This document shows positions 46,893-56,131 of a DNA stretch of 64,000 nt, piece after piece. The first letter of the stretch is position 1. The number at the start of each line of letters is the position of its first letter. Source of the stretch: Saccharopolyspora dendranthemae (lineage in GTDB: Bacteria > Actinomycetota > Actinomycetes > Mycobacteriales > Pseudonocardiaceae); the NCBI RefSeq assembly GCF_007829955.1, contig NZ_VIWX01000001.1:186001-250000 (forward strand), read 5' to 3'. Both the position numbers and the translations under genes were made by a program. The notes under the pieces are model-generated. The model did not search any database. It had not been told where the DNA came from and worked only from the letters and a program-made list of their open reading frames with translations.

Positions 46893-49800
46893 GTGAGTGA
46901 CAACCGGTCTGCGAACATCGTCCGGTTCTGGCGAAGCATCGAGATGCTCAGTCCGCAAGACGTGCCGAAGACAAAACCCTACCGCCGCGGTGCCCACGAG
47001 CAGATCTTCGACCTGGACGCGGGGGAACTCGCCCCTTGGGAGTCGGGGCACCCGCTCCTCGACGATCCGATCCCCCCTCGGTACACGTGGCAGTTCACCG
47101 TCTACGGCGGCCTGTACTCCCGATCGGCCGTGGCCGAGGCGCTGGTGGAGGCGTTCGGGCAGGACACTAGGGAGGAACGACCGAGCGACGGGCGCACCGC
47201 CCTGTTCGCGCTCACGATCGACGCCGACGGGTGCCTGATCGAGAACGGCGCGACCCTGTCGGCCTGCGCATGGACACTGGGGAAGCTGACGTCCTCCAGG
47301 CTGGATCCCAACACCCTCGACGGGTTCGACGAGGAGGAACGGGCATTCGCCGAGGCGATGGACAAGCTGGTGCCGCCGGAACGTCGCTCCTCCACCGACG
47401 AAGAACACGACGGCAAGACGACCTCCGGCCCGTTCGATCGAGTCGTGCGCGCCTTCGGCGACCGCTTGAAGTCCGCGGGCATTGATGCGTGGAGCGCCGG
47501 AGCCGAAGCCGCGGGCACGGCTGTCAAAACAGCGACGGAGACCGCCGTGGGCCCGGTTCTCGGCGGTGTCGCCGGTGCCGCTGCGGGAGCGTTCACCGAG
47601 AGCGTGCTCGGCCCGGGCGACGCTGCGGACGACGGTGCTGGGTCCGAGACCGCCACCGCGCAACCGAGCGCACCTCGCCTTCTCGTCACCGCCTCGGCAC
47701 TGCACGATTTCGTCGCCGAGATGGCCGCAGCGCTGGGCGTGCGCGATTCCCTCTACCCCACCGGAGTGCGCGTCCGGTGCCGTGCGATACCGATCCGCGA
47801 CGACTCCGCCGATCAGGACTTCCTCAACAGCCACATCTCCAACGACCTCAGCCATGTCGCGGACGCGGTGGCCAGGGACGACATGGGCGCTGCCTTGCGG
47901 AACTACCTGACCGACGAGAGCGCGCTCGACACGGCGCGCCGGGTTGACGTCCGGGCGCACCCGGACGCGGTGATCGCCGGTGTCGAACCTCAGCACGTCC
48001 CGGCCGCGCGGTGGCCCGGCGACCCGGGCAAGCCGCTCGTGCTCAGTCAGCAGTTCGCCGTCAACCGCGTCGTCAGCGAGCTCAAGGACGACGCAGGGCT
48101 GTTCTCGGTGAACGGTCCGCCGGGCACGGGCAAGACCACGTTGCTGCGCGACGTGCTCTCCGCGATCGTCCTCGAGCGGGCGGACCGGCTCGCCGAACTC
48201 GCGTCCCCGTCGGAGGGTTTCACCGAGCGGCTCGAACTCGTTCCGGTCGGGCCGAAGAAGATCCCCACGCCGGTCCACGGCGTGTCCTGCGCGTTGAGCG
48301 GCTTCGAGATCGTCCTCGCCACTGCCACCAACGACGCGGCGAAGAACGTGACCGCTGAGGTGCCCGGGATCGACGCCGTGCGCGGATACACCGACGAAGC
48401 TCTCGACGCCGACTACTTCACCGACCTGGCCTCGCACGTCCTCGACGCCGAGGCGTGGGGGTTGGTCGCGGCAACGCTCGGCAGTCTCAAGTACCGCAAC
48501 ACGTTCGCCAAGCGCTTCTGGTGGGGCAACTACAGGACCTCGCGGAACCAGGACTCCCAGGACGCTGAGCCATCGGGCGCCGTGGGCATGTACCAGCAGC
48601 TCAAGGAATCCGCCCACGATCCCGACGCGGTCGACGACTGGGACACCGCAGTCGCCGAGTTTCGCCGTGCCCGCGAGGAAGTGGAGCGCCTCGCCCAGAC
48701 GCGGCAGCACGCCGCTGACGCGATCACCGCGGAAAGCAAGTGCCGTCGGCGCTGGGATGAGGCCAAGAGGGCGTTCGCCGACGCCGACGCGTTGTGCGCC
48801 CTCGTGAGAAAGGACTTGGCGACCAGCGACGCCGAGGCGAAGCATGCCGACCGGGTGTTCCGCGACACCGACGACGACTACGAGAGCCACCTCCGGCACC
48901 GGCCGGGATTATGGGTCACGTTGGCCACGTGGTTCCGCGCACCGCGCGAATGGCAGGCCAAGCACGAGGGTCTCGAGGAGGCTCGGGATGCGGCGAAGAA
49001 GAAGCTCCGCGACGCCGAAGGGACGCAGGAACGACTCCAGCAGCGACTGAGCGCGAAACTGACCGAGCTGCAGAAGGCTGAAGACGCACGCGCCGCGGCC
49101 TCGTACGAGCTCGACCTGGCTCAGGGCAAGGTGACTCAGGCGCGCGACCGATGGCCCGGCCATGTGCCGATCCCCGACGATTTCTCCGGCGACGACGAGT
49201 TCCAGAAGTGCGCGCCGTGGTCCGACGAGGAGTACGTCACGGCCCGCAACCGGCTCTTCCTGAAGGCGCTGCGATTGCACCGCGCCTTCATCCTGCACTC
49301 CAGCAACCGGATCCGCAGCAACCTCAGCGTCATGACCGAGATCCTGCAGGGCAACGCCAAGCCCTCCTCGGCAGCGAGATTGGCGGCCTGGCAGTCCTTG
49401 TTCCTGGTCGTGCCGATGATCTCGACGACGTTCGCCTCACTGCCTCGCCTGTTCAACGGTCTCGGGCGCGAGAGCCTGGGCTGGCTCCTCGTCGACGAAG
49501 CAGGCCAGGCCACCCCGCAGCAGGTGGTCGGCGGTATGTGGCGCTGCCAACGGGCGGTCGTGGTGGGAGATCCGCAGCAGCTTGAGCCGATCGTGACGCT
49601 GCCGACCTCGGCACAACACGCGCTGCGCCGTCATCACCAGGTCGACGAGCAATGGACTCCGGAGACGACCTCGGCTCAGGGCGTGGCCGACAGGCTCACC
49701 CGTCACGGGACCGCGCTGCCCCTCCAGGACAGCGACGAGCAGGTCTGGGTGGGCGCTCCGCTGCGCGTCCACCGACGTTGCGACCGACCGATGTTCGAAG

Positions 49801-50318
49801 TGTCGAACGACATCGCCTACGGCGGAACGCTCATGGTCTACGGAACCCAGCACACTGGTCAGTTCCCGGACGAAAACCGCTGGATCGACGTCCGAAGCCA
49901 GATCTCCACCGGCCACTGGGTTGGCGATGAGGGAAACGCGCTCACCGATCTGTTCGAGCAACTGGTGGCGCAGGAAGTCGACCTGGATGACGTCCGGGTG
50001 ATCAGTCCGTTCCGCGACGTCGTCAGAGGAGCCAAGAACCGGCTCAGCGCGCACGTCGGCCCTGAGTTCGCGAAGCGCAACGTGGGGACCGTGCACACCG
50101 TGCAGGGCAAGGAGTCCGACGTCATCGTCCTCGTGCTGGGGAGCGCTCCGAAAAGCCCCGGCGCACGGCTGTGGGCGGCCGACCGCCCGAACCTGCTCAA
50201 CGTAGCGGTCTCCAGGGCCAAACGACGGTTCTACGTCGTCGGCAATAGACAGCTCTGGAAGGATCTCCGCTTCTTCGATCGGCTCGCTGCGTCGCTCCCC
50301 GTTCACGAGTGGCGGTGA
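46893..50318 (+). CDS. Superfamily 1 DNA/RNA helicase (UPF1-like) with coiled-coil insertion
   Basis: 1141 residues from GTG 46893. A long N-terminal region of unknown fold has a Gly/Ala-rich segment (AVGPVLGGVAGAAAGAFTES, near residues 210-235). Helicase core: Walker A NGPPGTGKTTLLRDVLSAIV near residue 407, then an acidic coiled coil (about 590-750, QERLQQRLSAKLTELQKAE), Walker B LLVDEAGQATPQQVVGGM near 866, GDPQQLEPI, and the C-terminal motifs VRVISPFRDVVRGAKNRL, VGTVHTVQGKESDVIVLVLG and LNVAVSRAKRRFYVVGNR. This is the architecture of COG1112-type helicases in phage-defence operons. The adjacent gene has a possible nuclease-like motif. Confidence 0.85.
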   Translation: MSDNRSANIVRFWRSIEMLSPQDVPKTKPYRRGAHEQIFDLDAGELAPWESGHPLLDDPIPPRYTWQFTVYGGLYSRSAVAEALVEAFGQDTREERPSDGRTALFALTIDADGCLIENGATLSACAWTLGKLTSSRLDPNTLDGFDEEERAFAEAMDKLVPPERRSSTDEEHDGKTTSGPFDRVVRAFGDRLKSAGIDAWSAGAEAAGTAVKTATETAVGPVLGGVAGAAAGAFTESVLGPGDAADDGAGSETATAQPSAPRLLVTASALHDFVAEMAAALGVRDSLYPTGVRVRCRAIPIRDDSADQDFLNSHISNDLSHVADAVARDDMGAALRNYLTDESALDTARRVDVRAHPDAVIAGVEPQHVPAARWPGDPGKPLVLSQQFAVNRVVSELKDDAGLFSVNGPPGTGKTTLLRDVLSAIVLERADRLAELASPSEGFTERLELVPVGPKKIPTPVHGVSCALSGFEIVLATATNDAAKNVTAEVPGIDAVRGYTDEALDADYFTDLASHVLDAEAWGLVAATLGSLKYRNTFAKRFWWGNYRTSRNQDSQDAEPSGAVGMYQQLKESAHDPDAVDDWDTAVAEFRRAREEVERLAQTRQHAADAITAESKCRRRWDEAKRAFADADALCALVRKDLATSDAEAKHADRVFRDTDDDYESHLRHRPGLWVTLATWFRAPREWQAKHEGLEEARDAAKKKLRDAEGTQERLQQRLSAKLTELQKAEDARAAASYELDLAQGKVTQARDRWPGHVPIPDDFSGDDEFQKCAPWSDEEYVTARNRLFLKALRLHRAFILHSSNRIRSNLSVMTEILQGNAKPSSAARLAAWQSLFLVVPMISTTFASLPRLFNGLGRESLGWLLVDEAGQATPQQVVGGMWRCQRAVVVGDPQQLEPIVTLPTSAQHALRRHHQVDEQWTPETTSAQGVADRLTRHGTALPLQDSDEQVWVGAPLRVHRRCDRPMFEVSNDIAYGGTLMVYGTQHTGQFPDENRWIDVRSQISTGHWVGDEGNALTDLFEQLVAQEVDLDDVRVISPFRDVVRGAKNRLSAHVGPEFAKRNVGTVHTVQGKESDVIVLVLGSAPKSPGARLWAADRPNLLNVAVSRAKRRFYVVGNRQLWKDLRFFDRLAASLPVHEWR

Positions 50319-50397
50319 GGCGCTCGCGCACAAGTGGTGTCGCCGCGGCCGCCTGATCGAAACATCTGACACCAGCACGAGGGAGATCAAGGCGAGC

Positions 50398-51528
50398 ATG
50401 GGATCAGCCAGGTTACGTGTGTTCGAGTACGAGGCGACCGGCAGTCGGTCCCCGAAGTTGAAGGGGACTCCTACACAGGTCGGCAAAGATTTCCTGATCC
50501 CGGTGAACCTCGCCTCAGTGATCAAGACAAACGCCCTGGCCACCCCGCTGAAGAGCGCCAAACTCGACTACCGGACAAGGCGAAGTGAGCTTCAACTGTT
50601 GACCTCGTTCCTTGCGGACGAGGCCAACGCGATCAGACTCCGCAGGGCCGAGTTCAGTTCGAGCGCACACCACATCCAACGTTTCGTCAGCGAGTCCGGC
50701 GGGCTTGGCGTGCTCACCGCAGTAGTCCAAGCATGCTGGAATTGGAGTACGGGACACGGCCCCGTCCACAACGTCGACGTGATCAATGGAGCGCTGGCAA
50801 AGCAGTACAGGAGCGGGAACGGATCGCGGCCAGACCTGCTGTTCGACCTCGGCTTGAAACGCATGCTCGCGGGCGAAGCACGGGGCCGATCGAACAACCC
50901 GCATCGCTTGGTCACCTCGAAGCAGTACCAACGACTCGAAAGCTTGCTGCCCTGGAGCGCAAGCACCGGCACCCCGCTGTTGATGACCTGGGCATATTTC
51001 ACCGACACTGAAACCGTTGTCGATCTCTTCGTGCCACGTGATCCGGGAGGGCGCGCCTTCACGCCGTTCACATCCGAGACGTGGTCGGGAACAACGAATC
51101 CCAACGTGAAAAGCCTGTCATCGTTCCTCACACCGTGGTGGCCGGAGGAGTCGAACGAAGTCCGTCATCGTAACAGCGGGCCGGAGGGCACCTTCACCAT
51201 GGCGGCTCAGGAGCTACACCGGTTTGAATCCGAGCTCTTCCACTCAGCCGAAGAGGAAGACTCGGTCGGGTTTGCGGGGCGGAACCTACGGGGAGGCTGG
51301 GTGCCCACTGACCTGTTTCGCCGCGGACCGGGAAGGCTATTCCTGGGAGTGCTCAACGAGCAGCTCAGGCCCTCGGAGACCGCAGACATCATGCCCGAAA
51401 TGCAAACCCGCTACGAACGTTACAGCGACGGATGGTTGGCCACCCGCCCCACCGTCGCTATCGGCGGCCGCATTGTCGTCGTCCACGACCCGTACGGAGC
51501 AACCGGCTGGGATCTTCTTCGGCTGTAG
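50398..51528 (+). CDS. Helicase partner with possible PD-(D/E)xK-like motif
   Basis: 376 residues from ATG 50398 (79 bases after the helicase). The segment GSRPDLLFDLGLKRMLAGEA, RGRS at residues 141-167 resembles a PD-(D/E)xK active site (PD, then GEA with a following basic residue), but the spacing and Lys are not canonical. The remainder is beta-rich (PLLMTWAYFTDTETVVDLFV). No family recognised. Orientation and spacing imply an operon with the helicase. A nuclease role is a hypothesis, not an assignment. Confidence 0.5.
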   Translation: MGSARLRVFEYEATGSRSPKLKGTPTQVGKDFLIPVNLASVIKTNALATPLKSAKLDYRTRRSELQLLTSFLADEANAIRLRRAEFSSSAHHIQRFVSESGGLGVLTAVVQACWNWSTGHGPVHNVDVINGALAKQYRSGNGSRPDLLFDLGLKRMLAGEARGRSNNPHRLVTSKQYQRLESLLPWSASTGTPLLMTWAYFTDTETVVDLFVPRDPGGRAFTPFTSETWSGTTNPNVKSLSSFLTPWWPEESNEVRHRNSGPEGTFTMAAQELHRFESELFHSAEEEDSVGFAGRNLRGGWVPTDLFRRGPGRLFLGVLNEQLRPSETADIMPEMQTRYERYSDGWLATRPTVAIGGRIVVVHDPYGATGWDLLRL

Positions 51529-51589
51529 ACGCGCGGCCACGGCATGGCCGCCGGCACCGGTGCACCGATTGAGATCGTGCAGCCGGTTC

Positions 51590-51800
51590 AGGGACACATC
51601 GGGACACCCAGCAACACCCGTCCCACCACGCACCCAACCCCTGTTCCTGCAGTTCGGAAGACCCGACGACCTGTCCCGTCCGGGTGTCCCAGATGGACTA
51701 GAGCTGGGACACCCGGGACAGCAAAAAGCCCTCTGCTTCAGGCTGTTTCGGGAAGCAGAAGCCGTGTGGTTAGTGCGCAACTCCCCCCCTCGGACACAAA
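51590..51800. repeat. ~200-bp imperfect direct repeat, copy 2
   Basis: Matches copy 1 in order: CGGGACAC, CCGTCCCA, CTGGGACA, GGGACAGCAAA, CCCTCTGCTTCA, then the exact 26-bp block at 51758-51783. Directly oriented with respect to copy 1; the copies bound about 6.4 kb. An integrase remnant begins 130 bases to the right. Confidence 0.65.
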
Positions 51801-51924
51801 AATGCGTGCAATTTCACCGACGCACGGCAGACACTTTGGGACCGCAGCGATCGCTTGATCGCTGCGGTGTTGCTGCGTTCACCAACCACCCGCTGAGGCG
51901 GTCGGCGCCGTGAACGAGCAGATC

Positions 51925-52390
51925 ATCAGCAGGCGCCGACGTTCGTCGACTACATCCCCGAGGTCGCCAAGGCCGTTTCCCCCGGCACCAAGCATGTGTA
52001 GGGCACCTACTGGAACCGCATCCTCCAACACTGGGGACACCGACACCTCGACGAACCCACCACCCTCGAAATCCAGCAGCTCGCCGAAACCATCAGCTCA
52101 CAGGTTGTCGTGCGCCGCAACGCCCGCGGTGGACGCGGCGCCGCCGAGCACTTCATCACCGCCATCCGCTGCCTCTACAACCACGCCGTCGCCGACAAGC
52201 TCATCACCGAAAGCGACAACCCGGCCAAGAACGCCACCAAGCCCCGACGGCTCGCCAGCACCCGCCGAGGACTACCGGACAACCGGCTCAACGAAATCAA
52301 CCACATCGCCGCCACCACCGGCGACGACCCCCGCACTCGACACCCTCGTCCTGCGCCTGCACATCGAAACCGCCCTCCGAGTGGCACGCC
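51925..52390 (+). pseudogene. Tyrosine-recombinase N-terminal remnant with amber codon
   Basis: TFVDYIPEVAKAVSPGTKHV, TAG at 51999-52001 (Tyr expected), GTYWNRILQHWGHRHLDEPT, ARGGRGAAEHFITAIRCLYN, PRRLASTRRGLPDNRLNEIN. This is the SAM-like core-binding region of a site-specific integrase. The catalytic domain is lost at about 52390, where the carotenoid cluster begins. It does not resemble the remnant at 26626. Confidence 0.75.
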
Positions 52391-52469
52391 ATCGGCGTTC
52401 GAACGTAGGTTCTCTGGTGCGTGCTCCCAGCCGGACCTGGTGCTGACCGACCGGATCGGAGGCGTGGCG

Positions 52470-53480
52470 TCAACGGTTTCGAAGTGCGTAGCGCCTTTCG
52501 GCGTAGGCCAGATCGTCACGCCACAGCCTGGCTGCTCTCCGCTTCATGATCGGGCGAAGCGCTCCCGCGGCTCGCCGAGCGACCGCGAATCCCGGTCGAG
52601 TGGAATCGGCGATCACCGCCTCGACGACGGCGGTCCGGAAGCGGCCGTCGGCTCCCCGGCCCAGCGGTGTCGCATGTGTCTCGACCACGCTTCCCACGCC
52701 TTCGCCCTCGACGATGCGCATTACCACCGTCCTGGGCTCCGGGCAGACGAACTCGGCGCGCACCGGAACGCCGAACTGGCCGGCGACGCGGAAGGTCACC
52801 TCCACCAGGAACCGGTCCTGAGACTCGTCGTCCAGGACGGGCGGCGGAGCGCTGAGGACCGTCAGGCGGGTGAACGAGTAAGGGTGGAACCAGGCCCCGT
52901 GCCAGGGGTCCAAGCGGTTGGCGACGATGTCCGAGGGTTCGCACGCCCCGGCCATCGAGGCCACCGCTACGACGCCGGAAGCCGCGGGTGGCCGCGCGGC
53001 GATGACGGGTGTGTCCAGGGGCTCCTCTCCACCGACGTGATCCAGCCGAACCCACGCGAGAACCCCGTCGTCGTGACACGGCAGCGGTTTCCAACCCCGG
53101 CCCGCGCCCGGGCCCACGCGGAGCCCGTGCCATCTGCACACCAGTGAATCGCAGTCCACAGTGGCCTGGCTCAGCGGTGCGCCCAGGTGCGGGCAGGTCC
53201 CCGGGCCGACGCGGAGGGCCCCTGCCGAGTCGCGCCAGGCGACCAGTTCGATCCCGGCGACCTGGAAACCGCGGGGTCTCCTGGTGTCGATCTCCCGGCT
53301 GGCGGCCAAGACGTACCAGTTCCCGGACGGTCTGGTTTCTGCTCGCTTGAGCGCGGCGTCGATGATCGCCGGTTCGGCGTCGCGGTAGGTGGGCGCCTGG
53401 TCGGCCCACTGGCTCTCGACGACCGGTTGCACCGGCCAGTTCTGCGGCCAACGCCGTTGCAGCGCGCGCCAGGTCGTCAT
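52470..53480 (-). CDS. Rieske protein (DUF5914), last gene of the carotenoid operon
   Basis: 336 residues from ATG 53480. Rieske cluster: TCPHLGAPLS and VCRWHGLRVG (Cys-His pairs), then a C-terminal domain with NRLDPWHGAWFHPYSFTRL. DUF5914 is fused or adjacent to carotenoid desaturase/methylases in actinobacteria and may supply electrons to the CrtU-like enzyme. The ATG overlaps the crtU stop (ATGA), so coupling is certain; the exact reaction is inferred. Confidence 0.75.
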   Translation of the reverse strand: MTTWRALQRRWPQNWPVQPVVESQWADQAPTYRDAEPAIIDAALKRAETRPSGNWYVLAASREIDTRRPRGFQVAGIELVAWRDSAGALRVGPGTCPHLGAPLSQATVDCDSLVCRWHGLRVGPGAGRGWKPLPCHDDGVLAWVRLDHVGGEEPLDTPVIAARPPAASGVVAVASMAGACEPSDIVANRLDPWHGAWFHPYSFTRLTVLSAPPPVLDDESQDRFLVEVTFRVAGQFGVPVRAEFVCPEPRTVVMRIVEGEGVGSVVETHATPLGRGADGRFRTAVVEAVIADSTRPGFAVARRAAGALRPIMKRRAARLWRDDLAYAERRYALRNR

Positions 53481-55051
53481 CGCGTGCCCTCCTTCACTCG
53501 CGTGGTGAGCCAGCGCAGCGCCGCCGTTCGCCCTGCTGTCGGTACCGAGAACAGGTCGTGGCCGCGCAATCCCCACCTCGCCAACAGGTGGTTGGCGGCG
53601 TGCCAACCGGTCGTGGCCGCACGCTCCATCAACGCCACCGGCAGGTCGATCCGCACCCCGTCGCCGGCCAGCACCAGACCGGGGTGCGGGGTCGCGACGA
53701 GGGGCCGCCGGGCGAAATCCCCCACCCCGAACAACGGGCAGTCCTCGCGCCAGAGGAACGATTCGGCGGCGATGCCGGACCGTGCGGTCTCCGGGTAGAT
53801 CTCGTGCAAGCGGCGCAGCAGGTCCCGGCGCAACCGCTGGGTGCACGCCTCCTGCCCGACTCCGGGGTCCGCGGGTATTCCGTAGGCGTGCAGCTCGACG
53901 GTCGAGCCCCCGCGGCGCGCCGACCAGTCCTGCGCGTCGCGGTCGTAGCGGTCGAGCACGCTGATGTTGTCCAGCGGCGTCCGGCCTGCCGTGCCCAGGA
54001 ATGCGGGGCGGTGAGGCGCGACGGGTTCGTCGAGCCAGAGGCGCTGGACGAAGAACGGCGGAGCCGATCGCAAGCTCCGCACCGATTCGGTCCAGTGCGG
54101 TGCGTGCAGGTCCGGGGACGCGTCCACCACCTCGCGAAGGCCGGGCACGTCGGCGGCCAGGACCACGCCGTTCACCGCGTCGGTGTTCCCGGCGTCGTCA
54201 TGCACCCGGAACGACCGCCCGCCGTCCACGAGATCGATGCGCTGGACGGTTGTGCCGACCCGGAATTCGACGCCGCGGGCGGTCAAGTACTTGTGCAGCG
54301 GTGTCCACAGACTGCGGTCGAACCCCGCGTCCGGGACGTCGAAGAGGATTCCCTCGTTGGAACCGAGGAAGTAGATGTGGAACATCGCGGCCAGCTCCGC
54401 GGCCGACATCTGAGAGGGGTGCGCGAAGAAGCTTCGCGAGAAGACCTCGAACGCCAGGTGCCGGGCGGCAGGCGGGAAGTTGATCGACCTCAGGAAGCTC
54501 TCGGCGTCGACGTGGTCCAGCCTGTGGTAGATGCCGGGCACGGTGACGTTGCCGAGCGGTGCGGCGGCGCGGGGATCCAAGCGGAGCAGGTCCCGTTTGC
54601 GGAAGGTCGGACTGCGCAGTGCGAAGGCGACCGCGTTCCACGGCGGGTTTCGAGGCAGGCCGCGGAAGCTGTCCAGGCGTCCGCGCGAGTCGATCAGGGG
54701 GTAGTCGTCCAGCGCGGTCAACCTCTCCAGGCCGGGGTCAGCGCGTCGTAGCAGCAGGCGCAGGTTGTAGTACTGGCGGAAGAAGGCGTGAAAACCGCGG
54801 CTCATGGCGACCTGCCCGCCGTCGCCGAGCTGTTCGGTCCAACCGCCTGCCCTGCCGCCCAGGTAGGACTCGCGCTCGATGAGCCGAACTTCGACGCCGC
54901 GTTCGACGAGTCCGGTCGCCGCGCAGAGCCCGGCGATTCCGCCCCCGACGACGACCACTCGCGGTCTGCCCGCTCGTTCGACCGGATGCGTGCTCGCGCG
55001 GGGTCCCGGGTGGCGGACGATCCTGCGATCCTTGGCGATCTCACCGCTCAT
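53477..55051 (-). CDS. crtU: FAD-dependent carotenoid oxidoreductase, CrtU-like
   Basis: 524 residues from ATG 55051. FAD-binding VVVVGGGIAGLCAATGLVER, ERESYLGGRAGGW, SRGFHAFFRQYYNLRLLLRR, PLIDSRGRLDSFRGLPRNP, C-terminal LVLAGDGVRIDLPVALMERA. It has the CrtI/CrtU fold and resembles beta-carotene desaturase/methyltransferase of isorenieratene pathways (beta-ring to phi-ring). The methyltransferase just upstream and the Rieske gene just downstream support this. A plain amine oxidase-like desaturase is the alternative. It overlaps the methyltransferase by 11 bases. Confidence 0.7.
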   Translation of the reverse strand: MSGEIAKDRRIVRHPGPRASTHPVERAGRPRVVVVGGGIAGLCAATGLVERGVEVRLIERESYLGGRAGGWTEQLGDGGQVAMSRGFHAFFRQYYNLRLLLRRADPGLERLTALDDYPLIDSRGRLDSFRGLPRNPPWNAVAFALRSPTFRKRDLLRLDPRAAAPLGNVTVPGIYHRLDHVDAESFLRSINFPPAARHLAFEVFSRSFFAHPSQMSAAELAAMFHIYFLGSNEGILFDVPDAGFDRSLWTPLHKYLTARGVEFRVGTTVQRIDLVDGGRSFRVHDDAGNTDAVNGVVLAADVPGLREVVDASPDLHAPHWTESVRSLRSAPPFFVQRLWLDEPVAPHRPAFLGTAGRTPLDNISVLDRYDRDAQDWSARRGGSTVELHAYGIPADPGVGQEACTQRLRRDLLRRLHEIYPETARSGIAAESFLWREDCPLFGVGDFARRPLVATPHPGLVLAGDGVRIDLPVALMERAATTGWHAANHLLARWGLRGHDLFSVPTAGRTAALRWLTTRVKEGTR

Positions 55052-55793
55052 CTCGACCTCGGCCCGACTCCACCGGGCGCTCGGCGACGAAGGTGTGCAC
55101 GATCCGCCGCTGCCAGCCCGTCATGGTCGCGGTGCGCACCGCCGTGAACCCCGCCTCGGCCAATCTGCGGCGGAAGCGCCCCACCCCGTCGAACTCCGCA
55201 ACGCTGCGCCGCAGGTATCGGAACAGCGCGGTGTCACCGGTGGCTGCGAACCCGGAGGGGATGATCACGCCGCAGCACACCGCCTGCCACGTCGCCCGCG
55301 CCAGGAGCGAGTCTTGAACGGAGTACTCGTGGACGCCCAGCGCGCCGCCGGGCCGGAGCAGCGCCCGCAAGGCGCGCAGCCGTGCGTCCGGATCGGTCAC
55401 GTTGCGGATCAGGTACGCGGCGAGGATCCCGTCGAACGGTCCGCGCACACCTGCTTCGGCCGGCGATTCGATCGGGGCGTGCGCGAACCGCACCGACTCC
55501 GGCCAGTCCTTCCGCCGCGCGCGCGACAGCATCTCCGCCGACGCGTCCACCCCCACGATCTCCGCGTGCGGGTACACCTCCAGCAGCGCCGCGGTCGATG
55601 CTCCCGTCCCGCACCCGGCGTCGAGCAGCCGCAAGCCAGATCCCGCCCCGGGCAAGCACATCCGGCGCGCCGAGGAGCGGAGGTGTCGGTGGTAGCCGGG
55701 GTTGGCCGCCACCAGCCGGTCGTAGGAACCCGCGGCGCGGTCGAAGGCCTCGGTCACAGCAGGGCCGCGCGTGCCGATCTCGCCTGGCTTCAC
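55041..55793 (-). CDS. crtT: Methyltransferase of the carotenoid operon, CrtT-like
   Basis: 250 residues from GTG 55793, behind GGGGAGGGGAAG. FDRAAGSYDRLVAANPGYHR, LLDAGCGTGASTAALLEVYP (SAM motif I), AEIVGVDASAEMLSRARRKD, GPFDGILAAYLIRNV. Resembles UbiE/CrtT methyltransferases found in the Streptomyces crtYTU set; its substrate in the carotenoid pathway is not established. GTGA overlap with crtYd. Confidence 0.65.
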   Translation of the reverse strand: MKPGEIGTRGPAVTEAFDRAAGSYDRLVAANPGYHRHLRSSARRMCLPGAGSGLRLLDAGCGTGASTAALLEVYPHAEIVGVDASAEMLSRARRKDWPESVRFAHAPIESPAEAGVRGPFDGILAAYLIRNVTDPDARLRALRALLRPGGALGVHEYSVQDSLLARATWQAVCCGVIIPSGFAATGDTALFRYLRRSVAEFDGVGRFRRRLAEAGFTAVRTATMTGWQRRIVHTFVAERPVESGRGRDER

Positions 55794-56131
55794 GGCGCTT
55801 CCCCTCCCCTCTGCGGTGGCGTTCTCGCGCCCCGCTGGCGTTCCCAGAGCAGCAGCACGGAAGTCACCAGCGAGAACCCGAAGAGGAAGTCCTCGACGGG
55901 GATGTCCCACGGGAACCGCACACCGCTGAGGTGTTCCGCCGCGTAGATGACGGTGGGCTCGTCGAGCCTGGTGAGCAGGCCGTCGACCGGGATCTGGAAA
56001 CCGAGCACGATGACCGTGGTCAGCCAGTAGCTCGGTTTGGCGAACAGCCCGGTGCGCAGCACAGCGGCCTCCCACACCAGCACGATCAGGACCGAGAGCA
56101 CTGCGGGCACGGTGTAACCGATGCCGATCAC
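55790..56131 (-). CDS. crtYd: Lycopene beta-cyclase subunit, C-terminal half type
   Basis: 113 residues from GTG 56131. Three hydrophobic helices (TVPAVLSVLIVLVWEAAVLR, PSYWLTTVIVLGFQIPVDGL, PVEDFLFGFSLVTSVLLLW), with the PxED motif of heterodimeric cyclases. Forms the bacterial cyclase with CrtYc and cyclises lycopene to beta-carotene in the membrane. Starts within the crtYc stop (GTGA). Confidence 0.8.
   Translation of the reverse strand: MIGIGYTVPAVLSVLIVLVWEAAVLRTGLFAKPSYWLTTVIVLGFQIPVDGLLTRLDEPTVIYAAEHLSGVRFPWDIPVEDFLFGFSLVTSVLLLWERQRGARTPPQRGGEAP

Noticed and set aside
46740-48899. A 719-residue open frame on the minus strand over the helicase gene
   Set aside because: Arg/Val/Gly-rich with no family motifs; it is the antisense of the intact, motif-bearing helicase frame and arises from high GC.
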